This document shows positions 25,668-34,941 of a stretch of DNA of 64,000 nucleotides, one piece after another. Position 1 is the stretch's first letter, and the number at the start of each line of letters is the position of its first letter. Under the pieces are notes generated by a model that worked only from the letters and a program-made list of their open reading frames with translations, was not told where the DNA came from and did not search any database. The DNA comes from Streptomyces sp. NBC_01788 (lineage in GTDB: Bacteria; Actinomycetota; Actinomycetes; Streptomycetales; Streptomycetaceae), in contig NZ_CP109090.1 in assembly GCF_035917575.1 (NCBI RefSeq), positions 7,068,001 to 7,132,000 on the forward strand, in the 5' to 3' direction. A program made the position numbers and the translations under genes.

Positions 25668-27134
25668 GTGCACCACACCGCGCCATCCAAGCCGCCCTGG
25701 TTCCGCCAGGTGGGCCGCAGCCAGTGGAAGTCGTTCTTCGCCGCCTGGATCGGCTACGTCCTCGACGGCTTCGACTTCGTGCTGATCACCCTGGTCCTCA
25801 CCGAGATCAGCGCCGACTTCCACCTCGAGACCGTCCAGGCGGCGAGCCTGGTCTCCGCCGCGTTCATCACACGCTGGCTCGGCGGCGCGCTGCTCGGAGC
25901 CCTCGGTGACCGCTTCGGACGCAAGCTCTCGATGGTGGTCAGCATCCTGTTGTACTCCCTGGGCAGCTTCGCCTGCGGATTCGCCTGGGACTACACCAGC
26001 CTGTTCGTCGCCCGGCTCGCCATCGGCATGGGCATGGCGGGCGAGTACTCGTCCAGCGCCACCTACGTCATGGAGAGCTGGCCGGTGCGCATGCGCAACC
26101 GGGCCAGCGGCTTCCTGATCTCCGGCTACTCCGTGGGCACGGTGCTGGCCGCCCAGGTCTACAAGTGGGTCGTGCCGTCACTCGGCTGGCGCTGGATGTT
26201 CTACCTCGGCCTGATCCCCGTCCTGATCGCGCTGTGGATGCGCCGCGCGCTGCCCGAGGCCGCCGAGTGGAAGGCCTCGGTCGCGGAGCGGCAGCAGCGG
26301 CCCAACCCCTTCCGCCCGCTGTTCGCCACCCGGACCAGGGGCACCGTCAACGTGGTGCTCGCGGTGGCGGCCACCGTCTCGCTCTTCGCGGTCTTCACCC
26401 CGCTGGGCGACGGTCTCGTACCGGTCCTGTCGGTGCTCGCCGCGGCCTGTCTGATCGCCTTCGCCGTGCAGCTCGGCGGCCGCCGCGGCTGGCTGCTGTA
26501 CGTGTCGATGATCGTCACGATCTTCTTCGCGTTCCTGTACTCCTGGCCCATCCAGGCGCTGCTGCCCACCTATCTGAAGACCGACCTGGGCTACGACGCC
26601 GGCCAGGTCACCGACGCGCTCTACTACGCCGGCTTCGGCACGATGGCAGGCTGCTGGCTGGCCGGGTTCATGGGCGACTGGATCGGCACCAGGAAGGCGT
26701 ACTCCTTCACGCTGCTGGCCTCACTGGCCTTCGTCTTCCCGGTCTTCGCGGTGCGGGACAGCCTGCCGCTGCTCGGTGTGCTGCTGTTCGTGCTCCAGGC
26801 CACCAGCTTCGGCATCTCCGGCCTGCTGCCCCGGTACATCGGCGGTCACTTCCCGACCCACACCCGGGCGGCCGCGCTGGGCTTCACGTACAACGTGGGT
26901 GCCCTGGGCGGCGCCGTGGCGCCCGTCCTCGGCGCCCGCCTCGCCTCCGGCATGGACCTGGGCCACGCGCTGGCCGTCCTCACCTTCGCCGGGACGATGA
27001 TCGTCGTGGTCCTCGTCGGCTTCGACGTGCCGGGCCGGCTGGGCCGGCTCCTCGACCCGGACGGGCCGGCCGACCACCTCGTGGCGGACGAGGACCGCGG
27101 CCCCGTCCCGGCCGCCCGCGCGAGCGCCGGCTAG
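25668..27134 (+). CDS. nanT: MFS sialic-acid transporter (NanT type)
   Basis: A 488-residue major facilitator of the sialate:H+ symporter group. Seen: FFAAWIGYVLDGFDFVLITLVLTEI in helix 1, MFS motif A (GALGDRFGRKLSMVV), 12 predicted helices plus the extra central helix pair common in NanT, and the cytoplasmic Arg/Glu-rich loop RRALPEAAEWKASVAERQQR. GTG at 25668 is chosen because GGAG lies about six bases before it. As last gene of the nan operon it offers a second uptake route beside the ABC importer. Confidence 0.88.
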   Translation: MHHTAPSKPPWFRQVGRSQWKSFFAAWIGYVLDGFDFVLITLVLTEISADFHLETVQAASLVSAAFITRWLGGALLGALGDRFGRKLSMVVSILLYSLGSFACGFAWDYTSLFVARLAIGMGMAGEYSSSATYVMESWPVRMRNRASGFLISGYSVGTVLAAQVYKWVVPSLGWRWMFYLGLIPVLIALWMRRALPEAAEWKASVAERQQRPNPFRPLFATRTRGTVNVVLAVAATVSLFAVFTPLGDGLVPVLSVLAAACLIAFAVQLGGRRGWLLYVSMIVTIFFAFLYSWPIQALLPTYLKTDLGYDAGQVTDALYYAGFGTMAGCWLAGFMGDWIGTRKAYSFTLLASLAFVFPVFAVRDSLPLLGVLLFVLQATSFGISGLLPRYIGGHFPTHTRAAALGFTYNVGALGGAVAPVLGARLASGMDLGHALAVLTFAGTMIVVVLVGFDVPGRLGRLLDPDGPADHLVADEDRGPVPAARASAG

Positions 27135-27151
27135 CCGGCCGAGCCGGGGAG

Positions 27152-27181
27152 GGCGCCGCCGGTGATGCCGGCGGCGCCTTT
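27152..27181 (+). terminator. terminator of the nan operon
   Basis: GGCGCCGCCGG pairs perfectly with CCGGCGGCGCC around TGATG and is followed by TTT, starting 18 bases after the transporter stop. Confidence 0.85.
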
Positions 27182-27192
27182 CGCACAGCGCC

Positions 27193-27729
27193 TCAGTACG
27201 CGTGGCCCACGTTGGCCAGTGCCTGCTTGAGCAGCACCCCGTGCCCGCCCGGCATCTCGCTGTGGAGCGCGGCGGAGGCCGCCTCCTGCGGGCTGAACCA
27301 GACCAGGTCCAGCGCGTCCTGCCGGGGACGGCAGTCACCGGCGACCGGCACGACGTAGGCCAGCGACACGGCGTGCTGACGCGGATCGTGGTACGGCGTG
27401 ACACCGGCCGTCGGGAAGTACTCCGCGACGGTGAACGGCTGGAGGGACGCCGGCACGCGGGGCAGCGCCACCGGGCCGAGGTCCTTCTCCAGATGCCGCA
27501 GCAGGGCGTCCCGCACGCGCTCGTGGTGCAGCACCCGGCCGGAGACCAGGGTCCGGCTGACCGTTCCGTCCGGTCCGATGCGCAGCAGCAGTCCGATGCT
27601 GGTCACTTCACCGCTGTCGTCGACGCGCACCGGTACCGCCTCGACGTACAGGATCGGCATGCGGGCGCGCGCCGACTCCAGCTCGTCCGTGGTCAGCCAA
27701 CCGGGCGTGGTTTCGGTCATGTCAGACAT
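27193..27729 (-). CDS. Nudix-fold DUF4916 protein
   Basis: A 178-residue protein of the DUF4916 Nudix-like family (PILYVEAVPVRVDDSGEVTSIGLLLRIG; RLTLVSGRVLHHERVRDALLRHLEKDLG in outline). The canonical Nudix box REUxEExGU is degenerate, so hydrolase activity is uncertain. ATG at 27729 is supported by TATGAT six bases upstream, an almost perfect -10 box for a leaderless message. It is convergent with the nan operon. Confidence 0.85.
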   Translation of the reverse strand: MSDMTETTPGWLTTDELESARARMPILYVEAVPVRVDDSGEVTSIGLLLRIGPDGTVSRTLVSGRVLHHERVRDALLRHLEKDLGPVALPRVPASLQPFTVAEYFPTAGVTPYHDPRQHAVSLAYVVPVAGDCRPRQDALDLVWFSPQEAASAALHSEMPGGHGVLLKQALANVGHAY

Positions 27730-27790
27730 CGCTTGATCATACTTTCAGTGGTGCTCGATGGGGAGGTCGGTGGCAGGGAGACCGGCGTGG

Positions 27791-28969
27791 TCAGCCGGGG
27801 TCGTCGGGGGCGGTGAGGCCGGCCGGTCCGTAGACCCGCCGGGCGTTGTCCCGCCCCGTCCAGCGGGCGATCCGCAGCGCGTCCGCCGGGCTCAGCTCGT
27901 CGGCGTCCACCCGCTCCTGCAGCAGCCCGGCCAGGCCCTGCCGGAAGGCCACCGCGCCCAGGTGGTGGAACTCGGCCACACCGTAGGCGTCGGAGCTGTA
28001 CAGCAGCTTGCGGAACGGCGTGATCTCCAGGGCTTCGGCGAGTACCGCCCGAGCCCGGGCGGGTCCCACGTGGTGCAGTGTCAGGCCCACGTCGAGGTAC
28101 ACGTGCTCGAACACGGCGGCCAGACAGGCGGCCTGGCGCTGGTAGGGCCAGCAGTGCAGCAGCAGGACCGGGACCGTGCCGGCGGTCAGACGCAGCCAGT
28201 CGGTCAGAAGAGCGGGGTCCGCACGGTGCAGACGGATGTCACTGTCGCCGAACCCGGTGTGCAACTGGAGGGGCAGACCGAGGCCGACGGCCGTCCACAG
28301 CAGATGCCGTACGAGCACCGGATCGTCGAGACGGTCGCCGCCGCGGGCGAGCCAGCCCGCCGCCGCCCGCGCGACCTCCTCCCGGCCGGGGCGGGCCGGG
28401 TCCAGGCCGAATCCGGTGCGGTAGGCGGCCACCGACTTCACCGCGACCACGCCCGGCCGCCGCACGGCGTCCCGCGCGGCCGCGCGGAAGGCGGCACCGT
28501 ACTCGCCGGGCTCGACGCCCCCGGCCGCCACGGCCTCCGCGACGCGCTCCAGGCGTACGACCTCGTACGCCACCGCGTCACCGCCCGCCGCGCCGGCCAG
28601 CTCCCGCGGGGTCGTGCCGGGCTCGGGAGCGAATCCGGTGTCGACGCAGAAGACGTCCGTGCCGCAGGCGCCGAGGAAGCGCCGGTTGACCTCCGCCGCG
28701 CCCAGCTCGGTGCGGCGGGCCAGATATTCCTCCGCGGGCGCGTGTCGCGGCAGGTCGAGGACCGGCGCGCAGTGGCGGCGCACGGCCACGCCGACCGGGC
28801 TGTCGAACGGCGAGATCCCGCTGCGGGGCCATGCCTCGCCCTCGGTGAGCAGGGACTCGAAGCCGGAACGGTCCAGGTCGGCGGTGACGACCCCGTGGCA
28901 GTGGTGGTCCACGAGCGGCAGCGCCGCGAGCACCTCGTGGACCGCTGCGGCCCCGGCCGGCGCGCCCAT
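27791..28969 (-). CDS. amidohydrolase-2 family protein (FluG N-terminal-like)
   Basis: A 392-residue amidohydrolase. Metal ligands appear in PLVDHHCHGVV (HxH), in the LQLHTGFGDSDIRLH region, and in LLHCWPYQRQAACLA and the late YSSDAYG (Asp). It overlaps the upstream glutamine-synthetase homologue by one base, so they are translationally coupled. The same two domains are fused in the fungal FluG proteins, which suggests the enzymes act on one gamma-glutamyl or related compound. The substrate is unknown. Confidence 0.87.
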   Translation of the reverse strand: MGAPAGAAAVHEVLAALPLVDHHCHGVVTADLDRSGFESLLTEGEAWPRSGISPFDSPVGVAVRRHCAPVLDLPRHAPAEEYLARRTELGAAEVNRRFLGACGTDVFCVDTGFAPEPGTTPRELAGAAGGDAVAYEVVRLERVAEAVAAGGVEPGEYGAAFRAAARDAVRRPGVVAVKSVAAYRTGFGLDPARPGREEVARAAAGWLARGGDRLDDPVLVRHLLWTAVGLGLPLQLHTGFGDSDIRLHRADPALLTDWLRLTAGTVPVLLLHCWPYQRQAACLAAVFEHVYLDVGLTLHHVGPARARAVLAEALEITPFRKLLYSSDAYGVAEFHHLGAVAFRQGLAGLLQERVDADELSPADALRIARWTGRDNARRVYGPAGLTAPDDPG

Positions 28970-30372
28970 CAGTAGACCCAGCGGTACGCCGCCGCGACCT
29001 GCTCGTCGTTCAGCCCCTCGACGGCCGCGATCTCGCCCTGGCGCACCGCGGTGATCGCGTCGGCCAGGACCGGTCCGAGGGCGGCGCGCAACACGTCGTC
29101 CCCGCGGAACGCGGCGACCGCCTCCGCCAGTGAGACCGGCAGCCGCCGTACGCCGCGGGCCGCCGCTTCCGCCTCGCCGAACCGCACCGGGTCCCCGGTG
29201 ACCTCCTCGGGCAGCGACGCGGAGGAGGCCGTGCCGTCAAGACCGGCGGCGATCAGGCAGCCCAGCGCCAGGTACGGGTTGGCCGCGAGGTCGACCGGTT
29301 TGACCTCCAGGTTGGCCGCCTGCCCGCGCTGCCCGCGGGTCCCGGTGACCACGCGCAGCGCGGCCTCCCGGGTCTCCCGGCCCCAGGCGGTGAACACCCC
29401 GGCCCACTGGGAGGGCCTGAGCCGGAGATAGCTGGCCGGGCTCGGCGCGGTCACCGCCGTCAGGGCGGGCAGGTGGGCGAGGAGACCGGCCGTGAAGGAC
29501 TCGGCCTCCGGCGTCATGCCGTAGCGGCCCTCGCCCCCGGAGTGCAGGTTGGTCCCGTCGCGCCAGGCCGAGAGGTGGACGTGGCCGCCGTTGCCCACGC
29601 CCCGCGCGAGGACGGCCGGCGCGAAGGACACCTTCAGCCCGTGCCGCCCGGCCACGGCCCGCACGGTCTGCCGCACCAGCACGCTGCGGTCGGCCGCCGC
29701 CACCGGATCCAGCGCGCCGACGGACACCTCGAACTGCCCGGCCGCGTACTCGGGGTGGAACTGGTCCACGTCCACGCCCTGCGCGGCGAGGGCCGCCAGC
29801 AGATCGGCGGCGCAGTCGCTGAGCTCCACCTGCCGGACGGCCCCGTACGCCGGACCCGACACCGCGGGCTCGAACGCGCCCCCGGGCTCGTCGCCCCGGC
29901 CGAAGGCCCACTCGATCTCGACGGCCGCCTTGAAGGTGAGGCCGTGCCGCCGCTCGGCCTCGGCGGTGATCCTGCGCAGGAACGTACGGCCGCACCCGGG
30001 GTGGCGCTCGCCCTCCTGCGTGATCCGGTCGACCGGAGCCCAGGCCCAGCCGGGCTGCCCGGACAGGGCCACCAGCTGGTCGAGGTCGGGGTAGAGCCGC
30101 AGATCGCCGTCGGGGGAGCCGAGGACGTCGGTGGTGACGATCGAGTCGTGCGCCAGGAAGGTGTCGAACACCGGGGACATGCCCACTCCCCAGGCGGCGG
30201 CCGAGGGCAGCTTCGCCGTCGGGACCGTCTTGACCCGGCCGATCCCCGCGGTGTCCACGTAGGCCAGGACGACGCCGTGCACGCCACGCCCGGCCAGTTC
30301 GCCGCTGAGCGCGGTGGCCCGCTCGACGTCGCCGGGACGCCCGCCGGGAACGGGGTCGGCAAGCGTGGTCAT
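28969..30372 (-). CDS. glutamine synthetase-like gamma-glutamyl ligase
   Basis: A 467-residue class II-type glutamine synthetase homologue. Seen: the beta-grasp N-terminus, AAVEIEWAFGRG (metal Glu), FEVSVGALDP, the catalytic GGHVHLSAW, and the C-terminal NPYLALGCLIAAGLDG. Relatives in Streptomyces (GlnA2-GlnA4) ligate glutamate to polyamines or ethanolamine rather than ammonia, so true glutamine synthesis is unlikely. The adenylylation-site region of GlnA-I is not recognisable. It is co-transcribed with the amidohydrolase. Confidence 0.88.
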   Translation of the reverse strand: MTTLADPVPGGRPGDVERATALSGELAGRGVHGVVLAYVDTAGIGRVKTVPTAKLPSAAAWGVGMSPVFDTFLAHDSIVTTDVLGSPDGDLRLYPDLDQLVALSGQPGWAWAPVDRITQEGERHPGCGRTFLRRITAEAERRHGLTFKAAVEIEWAFGRGDEPGGAFEPAVSGPAYGAVRQVELSDCAADLLAALAAQGVDVDQFHPEYAAGQFEVSVGALDPVAAADRSVLVRQTVRAVAGRHGLKVSFAPAVLARGVGNGGHVHLSAWRDGTNLHSGGEGRYGMTPEAESFTAGLLAHLPALTAVTAPSPASYLRLRPSQWAGVFTAWGRETREAALRVVTGTRGQRGQAANLEVKPVDLAANPYLALGCLIAAGLDGTASSASLPEEVTGDPVRFGEAEAAARGVRRLPVSLAEAVAAFRGDDVLRAALGPVLADAITAVRQGEIAAVEGLNDEQVAAAYRWVY

Positions 30373-30871
30373 AGTCCTCCTCGACGGGCTCGGGCGAACC
30401 GGCGGCCGGCGCCGCCCGCGTCAGCGTTTCACGGCGACCGCGCCGAACCGCGGTACCGCGACGGGGGAGTCGCCGCCCGGACGCCACCGCGAGCACGGCA
30501 CCGGGCCCGGCTCGACCAGGCCCTCGAAAGAGCCGGCCACCTCGGTGCGGGCGCGGGCGCCCGGCGGTGTGCGGCCTGCTCCCACGTCTGCGCTCCTGCC
30601 GTCGCTTTCCTGCTCACGCCCCTGTCGGCGGCCTGCCGCGGCCGACGCCGCCATTGTGCCGCCCGGTGATCACCGTGTCCGGGAATCGGCCGAACCCGGC
30701 CGGCCGGGCGGGCCCCGGTAGGCTGGCCGGGTCGTGGCGCCACGACCCGACCACCCCGGCCGACGACGGCCCGGAGCCCGTACGGCGTCCGCCACCGCAC
30801 GCCCCGCGCACGGCAACGGAGCCGGCGCCCCACCACCGGACGCGCCTGCCGCGCCGCCACGGAAAACGGAC

Positions 30872-31756
30872 ATGCCCAGCACACCCTCGCCCCTGCTCAC
30901 CGTCTCCGAACCCGCCCCCGGGAACCTCACCGGCCCCGCCGGCATACGGCTGATCGTCACCGACATGGACGGCACGCTCCTGGACGACGCCAAGCGGCTC
31001 CCGGCCGGACTCTGGCCGACCCTGGCCGAACTGCGCCGCCGCGGTGTGCTGTTCAGCCCCGCGAGCGGCCGCCAGTACGCCACGCTGGCCGAGCAGTTCG
31101 CCGGCCACGACGAGGGCATGGTGTTCATCGCGGAGAACGGGACCTATGTCGTCCGGGACGGCGTGGAACTGAGTTCCGACCCTCTGGACCCGGCCGCCGC
31201 GGCCCGTCTGATCGGGGCCGTACGGCAACTCGCCGCCGGGGGCGTGGACGTGGGCGCCGTGGTCTGCGGCAAGCGGTCGGCCTACGTGGAGCGGACCGAC
31301 GAGGCGTTCCTGGCCGAGGTCCGCAAGTACTACGTACGGCACCGGATCGTGCCGGACGCGGCGGCCGTGGACGACGACATCATCAAGGTGGCCCTGTTCG
31401 ACTTCGGGTCGGCCGAGCGGACCACCGCCCCGGCGCTGGCGCCGTTCGCCGGGACCCACCAGGTCGTCGTCTCGGGCGAGCACTGGGTCGACGTCATGAA
31501 CCGCACCGCCGACAAGGGCGCCGCCCTGCGCCGGCTGCAGCGCGACCTGGGGATCACGCCCGCGCAGACCCTGGTGTTCGGCGACTACCTCAACGACCTG
31601 GAGATGCTGGACGCCGCCGAGTGGTCGTTCGCCATGGCCAACGCCCACCCCGAGGTCATCGGCCGGGCCCGCCACCTGGCCCCGTCCAACAACGAGAACG
31701 GCGTCCTGCGCACCATCGCGCGCCTGCTGCACCTGCCGCCCGTCGCCGGCGACTGA
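30872..31756 (+). CDS. Cof-type HAD-IIB phosphatase
   Basis: A 294-residue HAD phosphatase. Motif I is VTDMDGTLLDD, motif II is FSPASGR, motif III is the Lys in NRTADKGAALRRL, and motif IV is VFGDYLNDLEML. The cap (residues ~110-210) is of the IIB type, so the substrate is probably a sugar phosphate or similar. The frame is open from 30734, but that segment is Pro/Arg-rich and unlike the family, so ATG at 30872 is used. Confidence 0.92.
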   Translation: MPSTPSPLLTVSEPAPGNLTGPAGIRLIVTDMDGTLLDDAKRLPAGLWPTLAELRRRGVLFSPASGRQYATLAEQFAGHDEGMVFIAENGTYVVRDGVELSSDPLDPAAAARLIGAVRQLAAGGVDVGAVVCGKRSAYVERTDEAFLAEVRKYYVRHRIVPDAAAVDDDIIKVALFDFGSAERTTAPALAPFAGTHQVVVSGEHWVDVMNRTADKGAALRRLQRDLGITPAQTLVFGDYLNDLEMLDAAEWSFAMANAHPEVIGRARHLAPSNNENGVLRTIARLLHLPPVAGD

Positions 31757-31801
31757 CCGGCCGGTGCCCGGAGCGGGGCGGAGTCCGGGCCGTGGGGCCT
31801 G

Positions 31802-32569
31802 TCAGCCGGAAGTGGTCTCCTCGACCCGGGCGTCCGGGTCGTCCCGGTCCCCGCGCGCACGCTCGTCGTGACCGCTGCCTCGACCAGGCCCGCCGTCCCG
31901 GCCAGGCCCGCCGTCCCGGCCAGGCCCGCCGTCCCGGCCAGGCCCGCCGTCCCGGCCAGGCCCGCCGTCCCGGCCAGGCCCGCCGTCCCGGCCAGGCCCG
32001 CCGTCCCGGCCAGGCCCGGCGTCCCGGCCGTGCCCGCCGTCCCGGCCCTTCAACCGCCGCCACGCGTCGCCGCAGTGGTCGACGAACTCGACGTAGCGCG
32101 CACCCCATCCGGGCGGCGGGAATCCCACGCGAGCCTGGAGCCGGCGGAACACCCGGCCGACGTCCGGCAGCAACTCGGGCCGCGGGTCCGAGCCCGCCGC
32201 CGCGTCGTCGGCCAGGGTCAGATGGACACCCCCGGCGTACTGGGAGGACATGTTGTAGAGGAACGCGCCCAGGGTCGCCAGGGCCGTACCCAGAACGACC
32301 TCCAGAGTGACGACACCGGCGGCGATGACGAGCGTCCAGCCGAACGAGGGCCAGGCCTCCGGGTCCAGCGCGGTCAGCATGGCCCAGACGAGCACCATGG
32401 TGACGAGCACGCAGGCCCCGAGCCCCAGCAGCACCAGACAGCTCGTCGTCATCACCGACCAGGGATCGGCCCGCGAGACGCGCATGCGTATCGCGGACGG
32501 CCGCTGCGGGGCGGGCCGCTGCCCGGAGGCGGCCTCGGTGCCGTCCTCCTGGTGCTCGGCTGTGCTCAT
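31802..32569 (-). CDS. membrane protein with DUF3566-like domain and GGPGRD repeat tail
   Basis: A 255-residue protein. Residues 28-110 hold VSRADPWSVMTTSCLVLLGLGACVLV and a second helix, the pattern of the actinobacterial DUF3566 membrane family. A cytoplasmic segment with WRRLKGRDGG follows, then about nine GGPGRD hexapeptides encoded by 18-base tandem repeats, then an acidic end. In other actinobacteria DUF3566 genes lie near gyrA; here the context is different. The function is unknown. The tail should be disordered and variable in length. Confidence 0.8.
   Translation of the reverse strand: MSTAEHQEDGTEAASGQRPAPQRPSAIRMRVSRADPWSVMTTSCLVLLGLGACVLVTMVLVWAMLTALDPEAWPSFGWTLVIAAGVVTLEVVLGTALATLGAFLYNMSSQYAGGVHLTLADDAAAGSDPRPELLPDVGRVFRRLQARVGFPPPGWGARYVEFVDHCGDAWRRLKGRDGGHGRDAGPGRDGGPGRDGGPGRDGGPGRDGGPGRDGGPGRDGGPGRDGGPGRGSGHDERARGDRDDPDARVEETTSG
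31885..32045 (-). repeat. 18-bp in-frame tandem repeats
   Basis: About nine near-identical copies of an 18-base unit (plus strand GTCCCGGCCAGGCCCGCC) encode GGPGRD in the tail of the DUF3566-like protein. Near-perfect identity between copies points to recent slippage or unequal exchange. Confidence 0.9.
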
Positions 32570-32665
32570 GCCGTGCTCCTCACGGTGGGCGCGACCGCCC
32601 GCGCGGCGTGCATGGCGGCGGCCGGGCCGTGGTGGGGCGGTGCGGAAAACGGGCGGGTGCGGGAA

Positions 32666-33217
32666 TCAGGCGGTGGCGCCGTGGCGCGTGGCCGCGGTGA
32701 CGATGTGGTGGCGGGTGACACGGCCGATCTCGTGCCAGAACGGCTTCGCCGTCAGGTAGGCGCCCAGCACGGAGAGAACTCCGAGGGACACGTCGACGCT
32801 GATCCGGCCCTGCTTGGCCCAGTAGACGTCCTGAAGGTCCAGCAGGAGAGCGAACTCGTCGCAGATGAGCGCGGTGCCGCAGCCGTACGCGGCCGCGACG
32901 GCGGGGTGCCCGACCGCGCGTTCGTCACCGCGTACGGCGATCAGGCCCACGCCCGTGAGGGTGGCGATGCCGATGTTGTAGTGGTGCACGTGCTCGCCGC
33001 CGGCGGAGATGTTGCCCCAGGGCAGCCAGCCGCCCCGGATGCCGTGCGTGATGACCCGGACGGTGCCGAAGGTGACCCCGAAGGAGATCCACGTGATCAG
33101 CAACGACCGTTGCAGCGGGGTCAGATGCCGGTCCGCCGTCTCACGCCATCTGCTGACGAGCAGGGGCCGGTCCCGGTCCCGACGCCGGCCGCGCCGGCGT
33201 GCTTCGGTGAGTCTCAT
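32666..33217 (-). CDS. integral membrane protein of unknown function
   Basis: A 183-residue protein with an Arg-rich N-terminus (RRRGRRRDRDR) and four probable helices (LLITWISFGVTFGTVRVI; HYNIGIATLTGVGLIAV; AVAAAYGCGTALICDEFALLLDL; SVDVSLGVLSVLGAYLTA). A conserved-looking GEHVHHYNIG motif holds two histidines next to a helix and could bind metal. ATG at 33217 has GGGAGG 11 bases upstream. It is not recognised as a named family and lies 96 bases downstream of the DUF3566-like gene start region on the same strand. Confidence 0.82.
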   Translation of the reverse strand: MRLTEARRRGRRRDRDRPLLVSRWRETADRHLTPLQRSLLITWISFGVTFGTVRVITHGIRGGWLPWGNISAGGEHVHHYNIGIATLTGVGLIAVRGDERAVGHPAVAAAYGCGTALICDEFALLLDLQDVYWAKQGRISVDVSLGVLSVLGAYLTAKPFWHEIGRVTRHHIVTAATRHGATA

Positions 33218-33411
33218 GGCTGACCGGCCTCCCACGCCGAACCGGCACCCGCGAACGGCGTAACGAGCCGTCCCGGACACCGCCACTGCTGTGCCATGTC
33301 GACGTTAGGCGCGGGGCCCTCGTCCCGCATGCCCGTGGCCGCGGGACGGGGCCGCTCGGGTGACGGCGGCGGTGCGCACGCCGGCCCGAGGGGCCCTCCG
33401 CCGTACGGGGT

Positions 33412-33894
33412 TCAGCCGCGCTCGCTCACGTTCTCGGCGGCGAACATCCAGCGCTGCTTCTCCAGTTCGGCCGTGATCGTGATCAGCAGGTCCTGGGTGA
33501 CCGGGTCGGGCTTCTCCGTCGCGTCGATGCGCTCGCGCAGCCGCTTGATGGCCGCCTCCAGGGACTCGACCATGATCCCCACGACCTCCGCGTCGCGCAC
33601 CCAGCCGTCCTTGGGGCCGGGCAGGGTGAAGGCCGAGGCGATCGTCTCCGGGCGTCCGTCCGGCGGCAGACCGAGCGCGGCGGCGCGCTCGGCGACCGTG
33701 TCGGCGAACTCGCGGGCCGCCGCCACCACCTCGTCGAGCTGGAGGTGGATGGACCGGAACCGCGGTCCGATGATGTTCCAGTGTGCCTGCTTCCCGATCA
33801 GGGAGAGCCCGAGAAGGTCCACGAGAGTGCTCTGCAGCGCGTCCCCGGTGACCTGAAGGGCCGAGTCGGAGATCGTGCTCTTCACGACAGTCAT
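33412..33894 (-). CDS. Dps-family ferritin-like protein
   Basis: A 160-residue Dps protein (starvation/stress DNA- or iron-protecting ferritin). The ferroxidase motif is intact: GKQAHWNIIGPRFRSIHLQLDEV (His, His, Asp, Glu ligands). N-terminal and C-terminal tails are short, so DNA binding through tails is not evident. Length is normal. The upstream region has GGAGAACCACC before the ATG. Confidence 0.93.
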   Translation of the reverse strand: MTVVKSTISDSALQVTGDALQSTLVDLLGLSLIGKQAHWNIIGPRFRSIHLQLDEVVAAAREFADTVAERAAALGLPPDGRPETIASAFTLPGPKDGWVRDAEVVGIMVESLEAAIKRLRERIDATEKPDPVTQDLLITITAELEKQRWMFAAENVSERG

Positions 33895-34072
33895 ACGGTG
33901 GTTCTCCTTGGGGGGTCGTCTCTGGCGGTACGGAGCGGTGCGACGCGTTCGTCCTCGCCGGTCCCGCCCACGCTGCGCGACCGCTCCCTGCAGGCGCGGG
34001 TGCCCTCGCCGCGAGGGAGCAAACTACCGCTTGCCCCAGGTGGGACGCCCCTTTCCGTTCGAAAGGCGGCGT

Positions 34073-34879
34073 TCAGCGCGCGAGCACGCGATCCAGGAAA
34101 TCCGTCATGTCGGCGTACACCTCGGCCCGGTCGGTCTCCAGGAACATCTCGTGCCGGGCGCCCGGGTGGATCCGCTCGGTCAGTGTGCCGCCCAGCCGCT
34201 CGATCCCGACCCGGCTACCCTGGAGCGGGACCAGCCGGTCGTCGCCGCCGTGCAGCCACAGCACGGGCAGCTCCCCGATGTCGCCGCCCTCGGCGACGGC
34301 CTCCAGGGTCCGCGCGAACGCCTCGACCGTCGGCCGCTTCATCGGGCCGTGCCAGACGAGCGGGTCCGCCGCGTACGCCGCACCCACCGCCGGGTCCCGG
34401 GACAGCGCGGCCGGGCTGACCGGCGTGTCGGGGATCTCGTCCAGGGCCAGCAGCCTGCCGGGCAGCTCCCAGGCGCCGATGACCGGCCCGGACAGCACGA
34501 GCGCGGCGAGTTCCCCGCCGTGACGCTGGGCGTAGCGGGCGGAGACCAGCCCGCCCATGGAGTGGCCGATCAGCACGAGCGGCAGCCCGGGGTGCGCGGC
34601 GCGGGCGAGATCCGCCACGGCGCGCACGTCGGTGACGACGTCCTCGAAGTCCTCGACCACCACCCGCTCGCCCGCCGACTTGCCGTGGCCCATGTGGTCG
34701 GGCCCGTAGACGACCGCGCCGTGCGCCGTCAGCGCGCGGGCGGGCTCCTCGTAGCGGCCGGAGTGCTCGCCGTACCCGTGCACCAGGAGCGCGATGTACC
34801 GAGGCCGCGGGTGCGGCCACTCGCGGACGGCGAGGGCGCCCCGGGTGCCGGTCAGGACGTGCTCACGGACGTCGGCCAT
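34073..34879 (-). CDS. alpha/beta hydrolase, monoacylglycerol lipase-like
   Basis: A 268-residue serine hydrolase. Seen: oxyanion motif LLVHGYGEHSGRY, nucleophile elbow LIGHSMGGLVSA, Asp in LWLHGGDDRLVP, and catalytic His in HPGARHEMFLE. These match bacterial monoacylglycerol lipases. GGAGGAG lies before the ATG at 34879. It is divergent from the TauE/SafE permease gene. Confidence 0.93.
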   Translation of the reverse strand: MADVREHVLTGTRGALAVREWPHPRPRYIALLVHGYGEHSGRYEEPARALTAHGAVVYGPDHMGHGKSAGERVVVEDFEDVVTDVRAVADLARAAHPGLPLVLIGHSMGGLVSARYAQRHGGELAALVLSGPVIGAWELPGRLLALDEIPDTPVSPAALSRDPAVGAAYAADPLVWHGPMKRPTVEAFARTLEAVAEGGDIGELPVLWLHGGDDRLVPLQGSRVGIERLGGTLTERIHPGARHEMFLETDRAEVYADMTDFLDRVLAR

Positions 34880-34941
34880 GGCTCCTCCAGGTGGGACTCC
34901 CTTACGTCCCGCACTTGTCAGGACATAACATCGGTCACCGC

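Noticed and set aside
31868..33223. 451-residue plus-strand frame starting with VPARPA repeats
   Set aside because: It is the antisense shadow of the GGPGRD-repeat gene and its neighbour. There is no family similarity.
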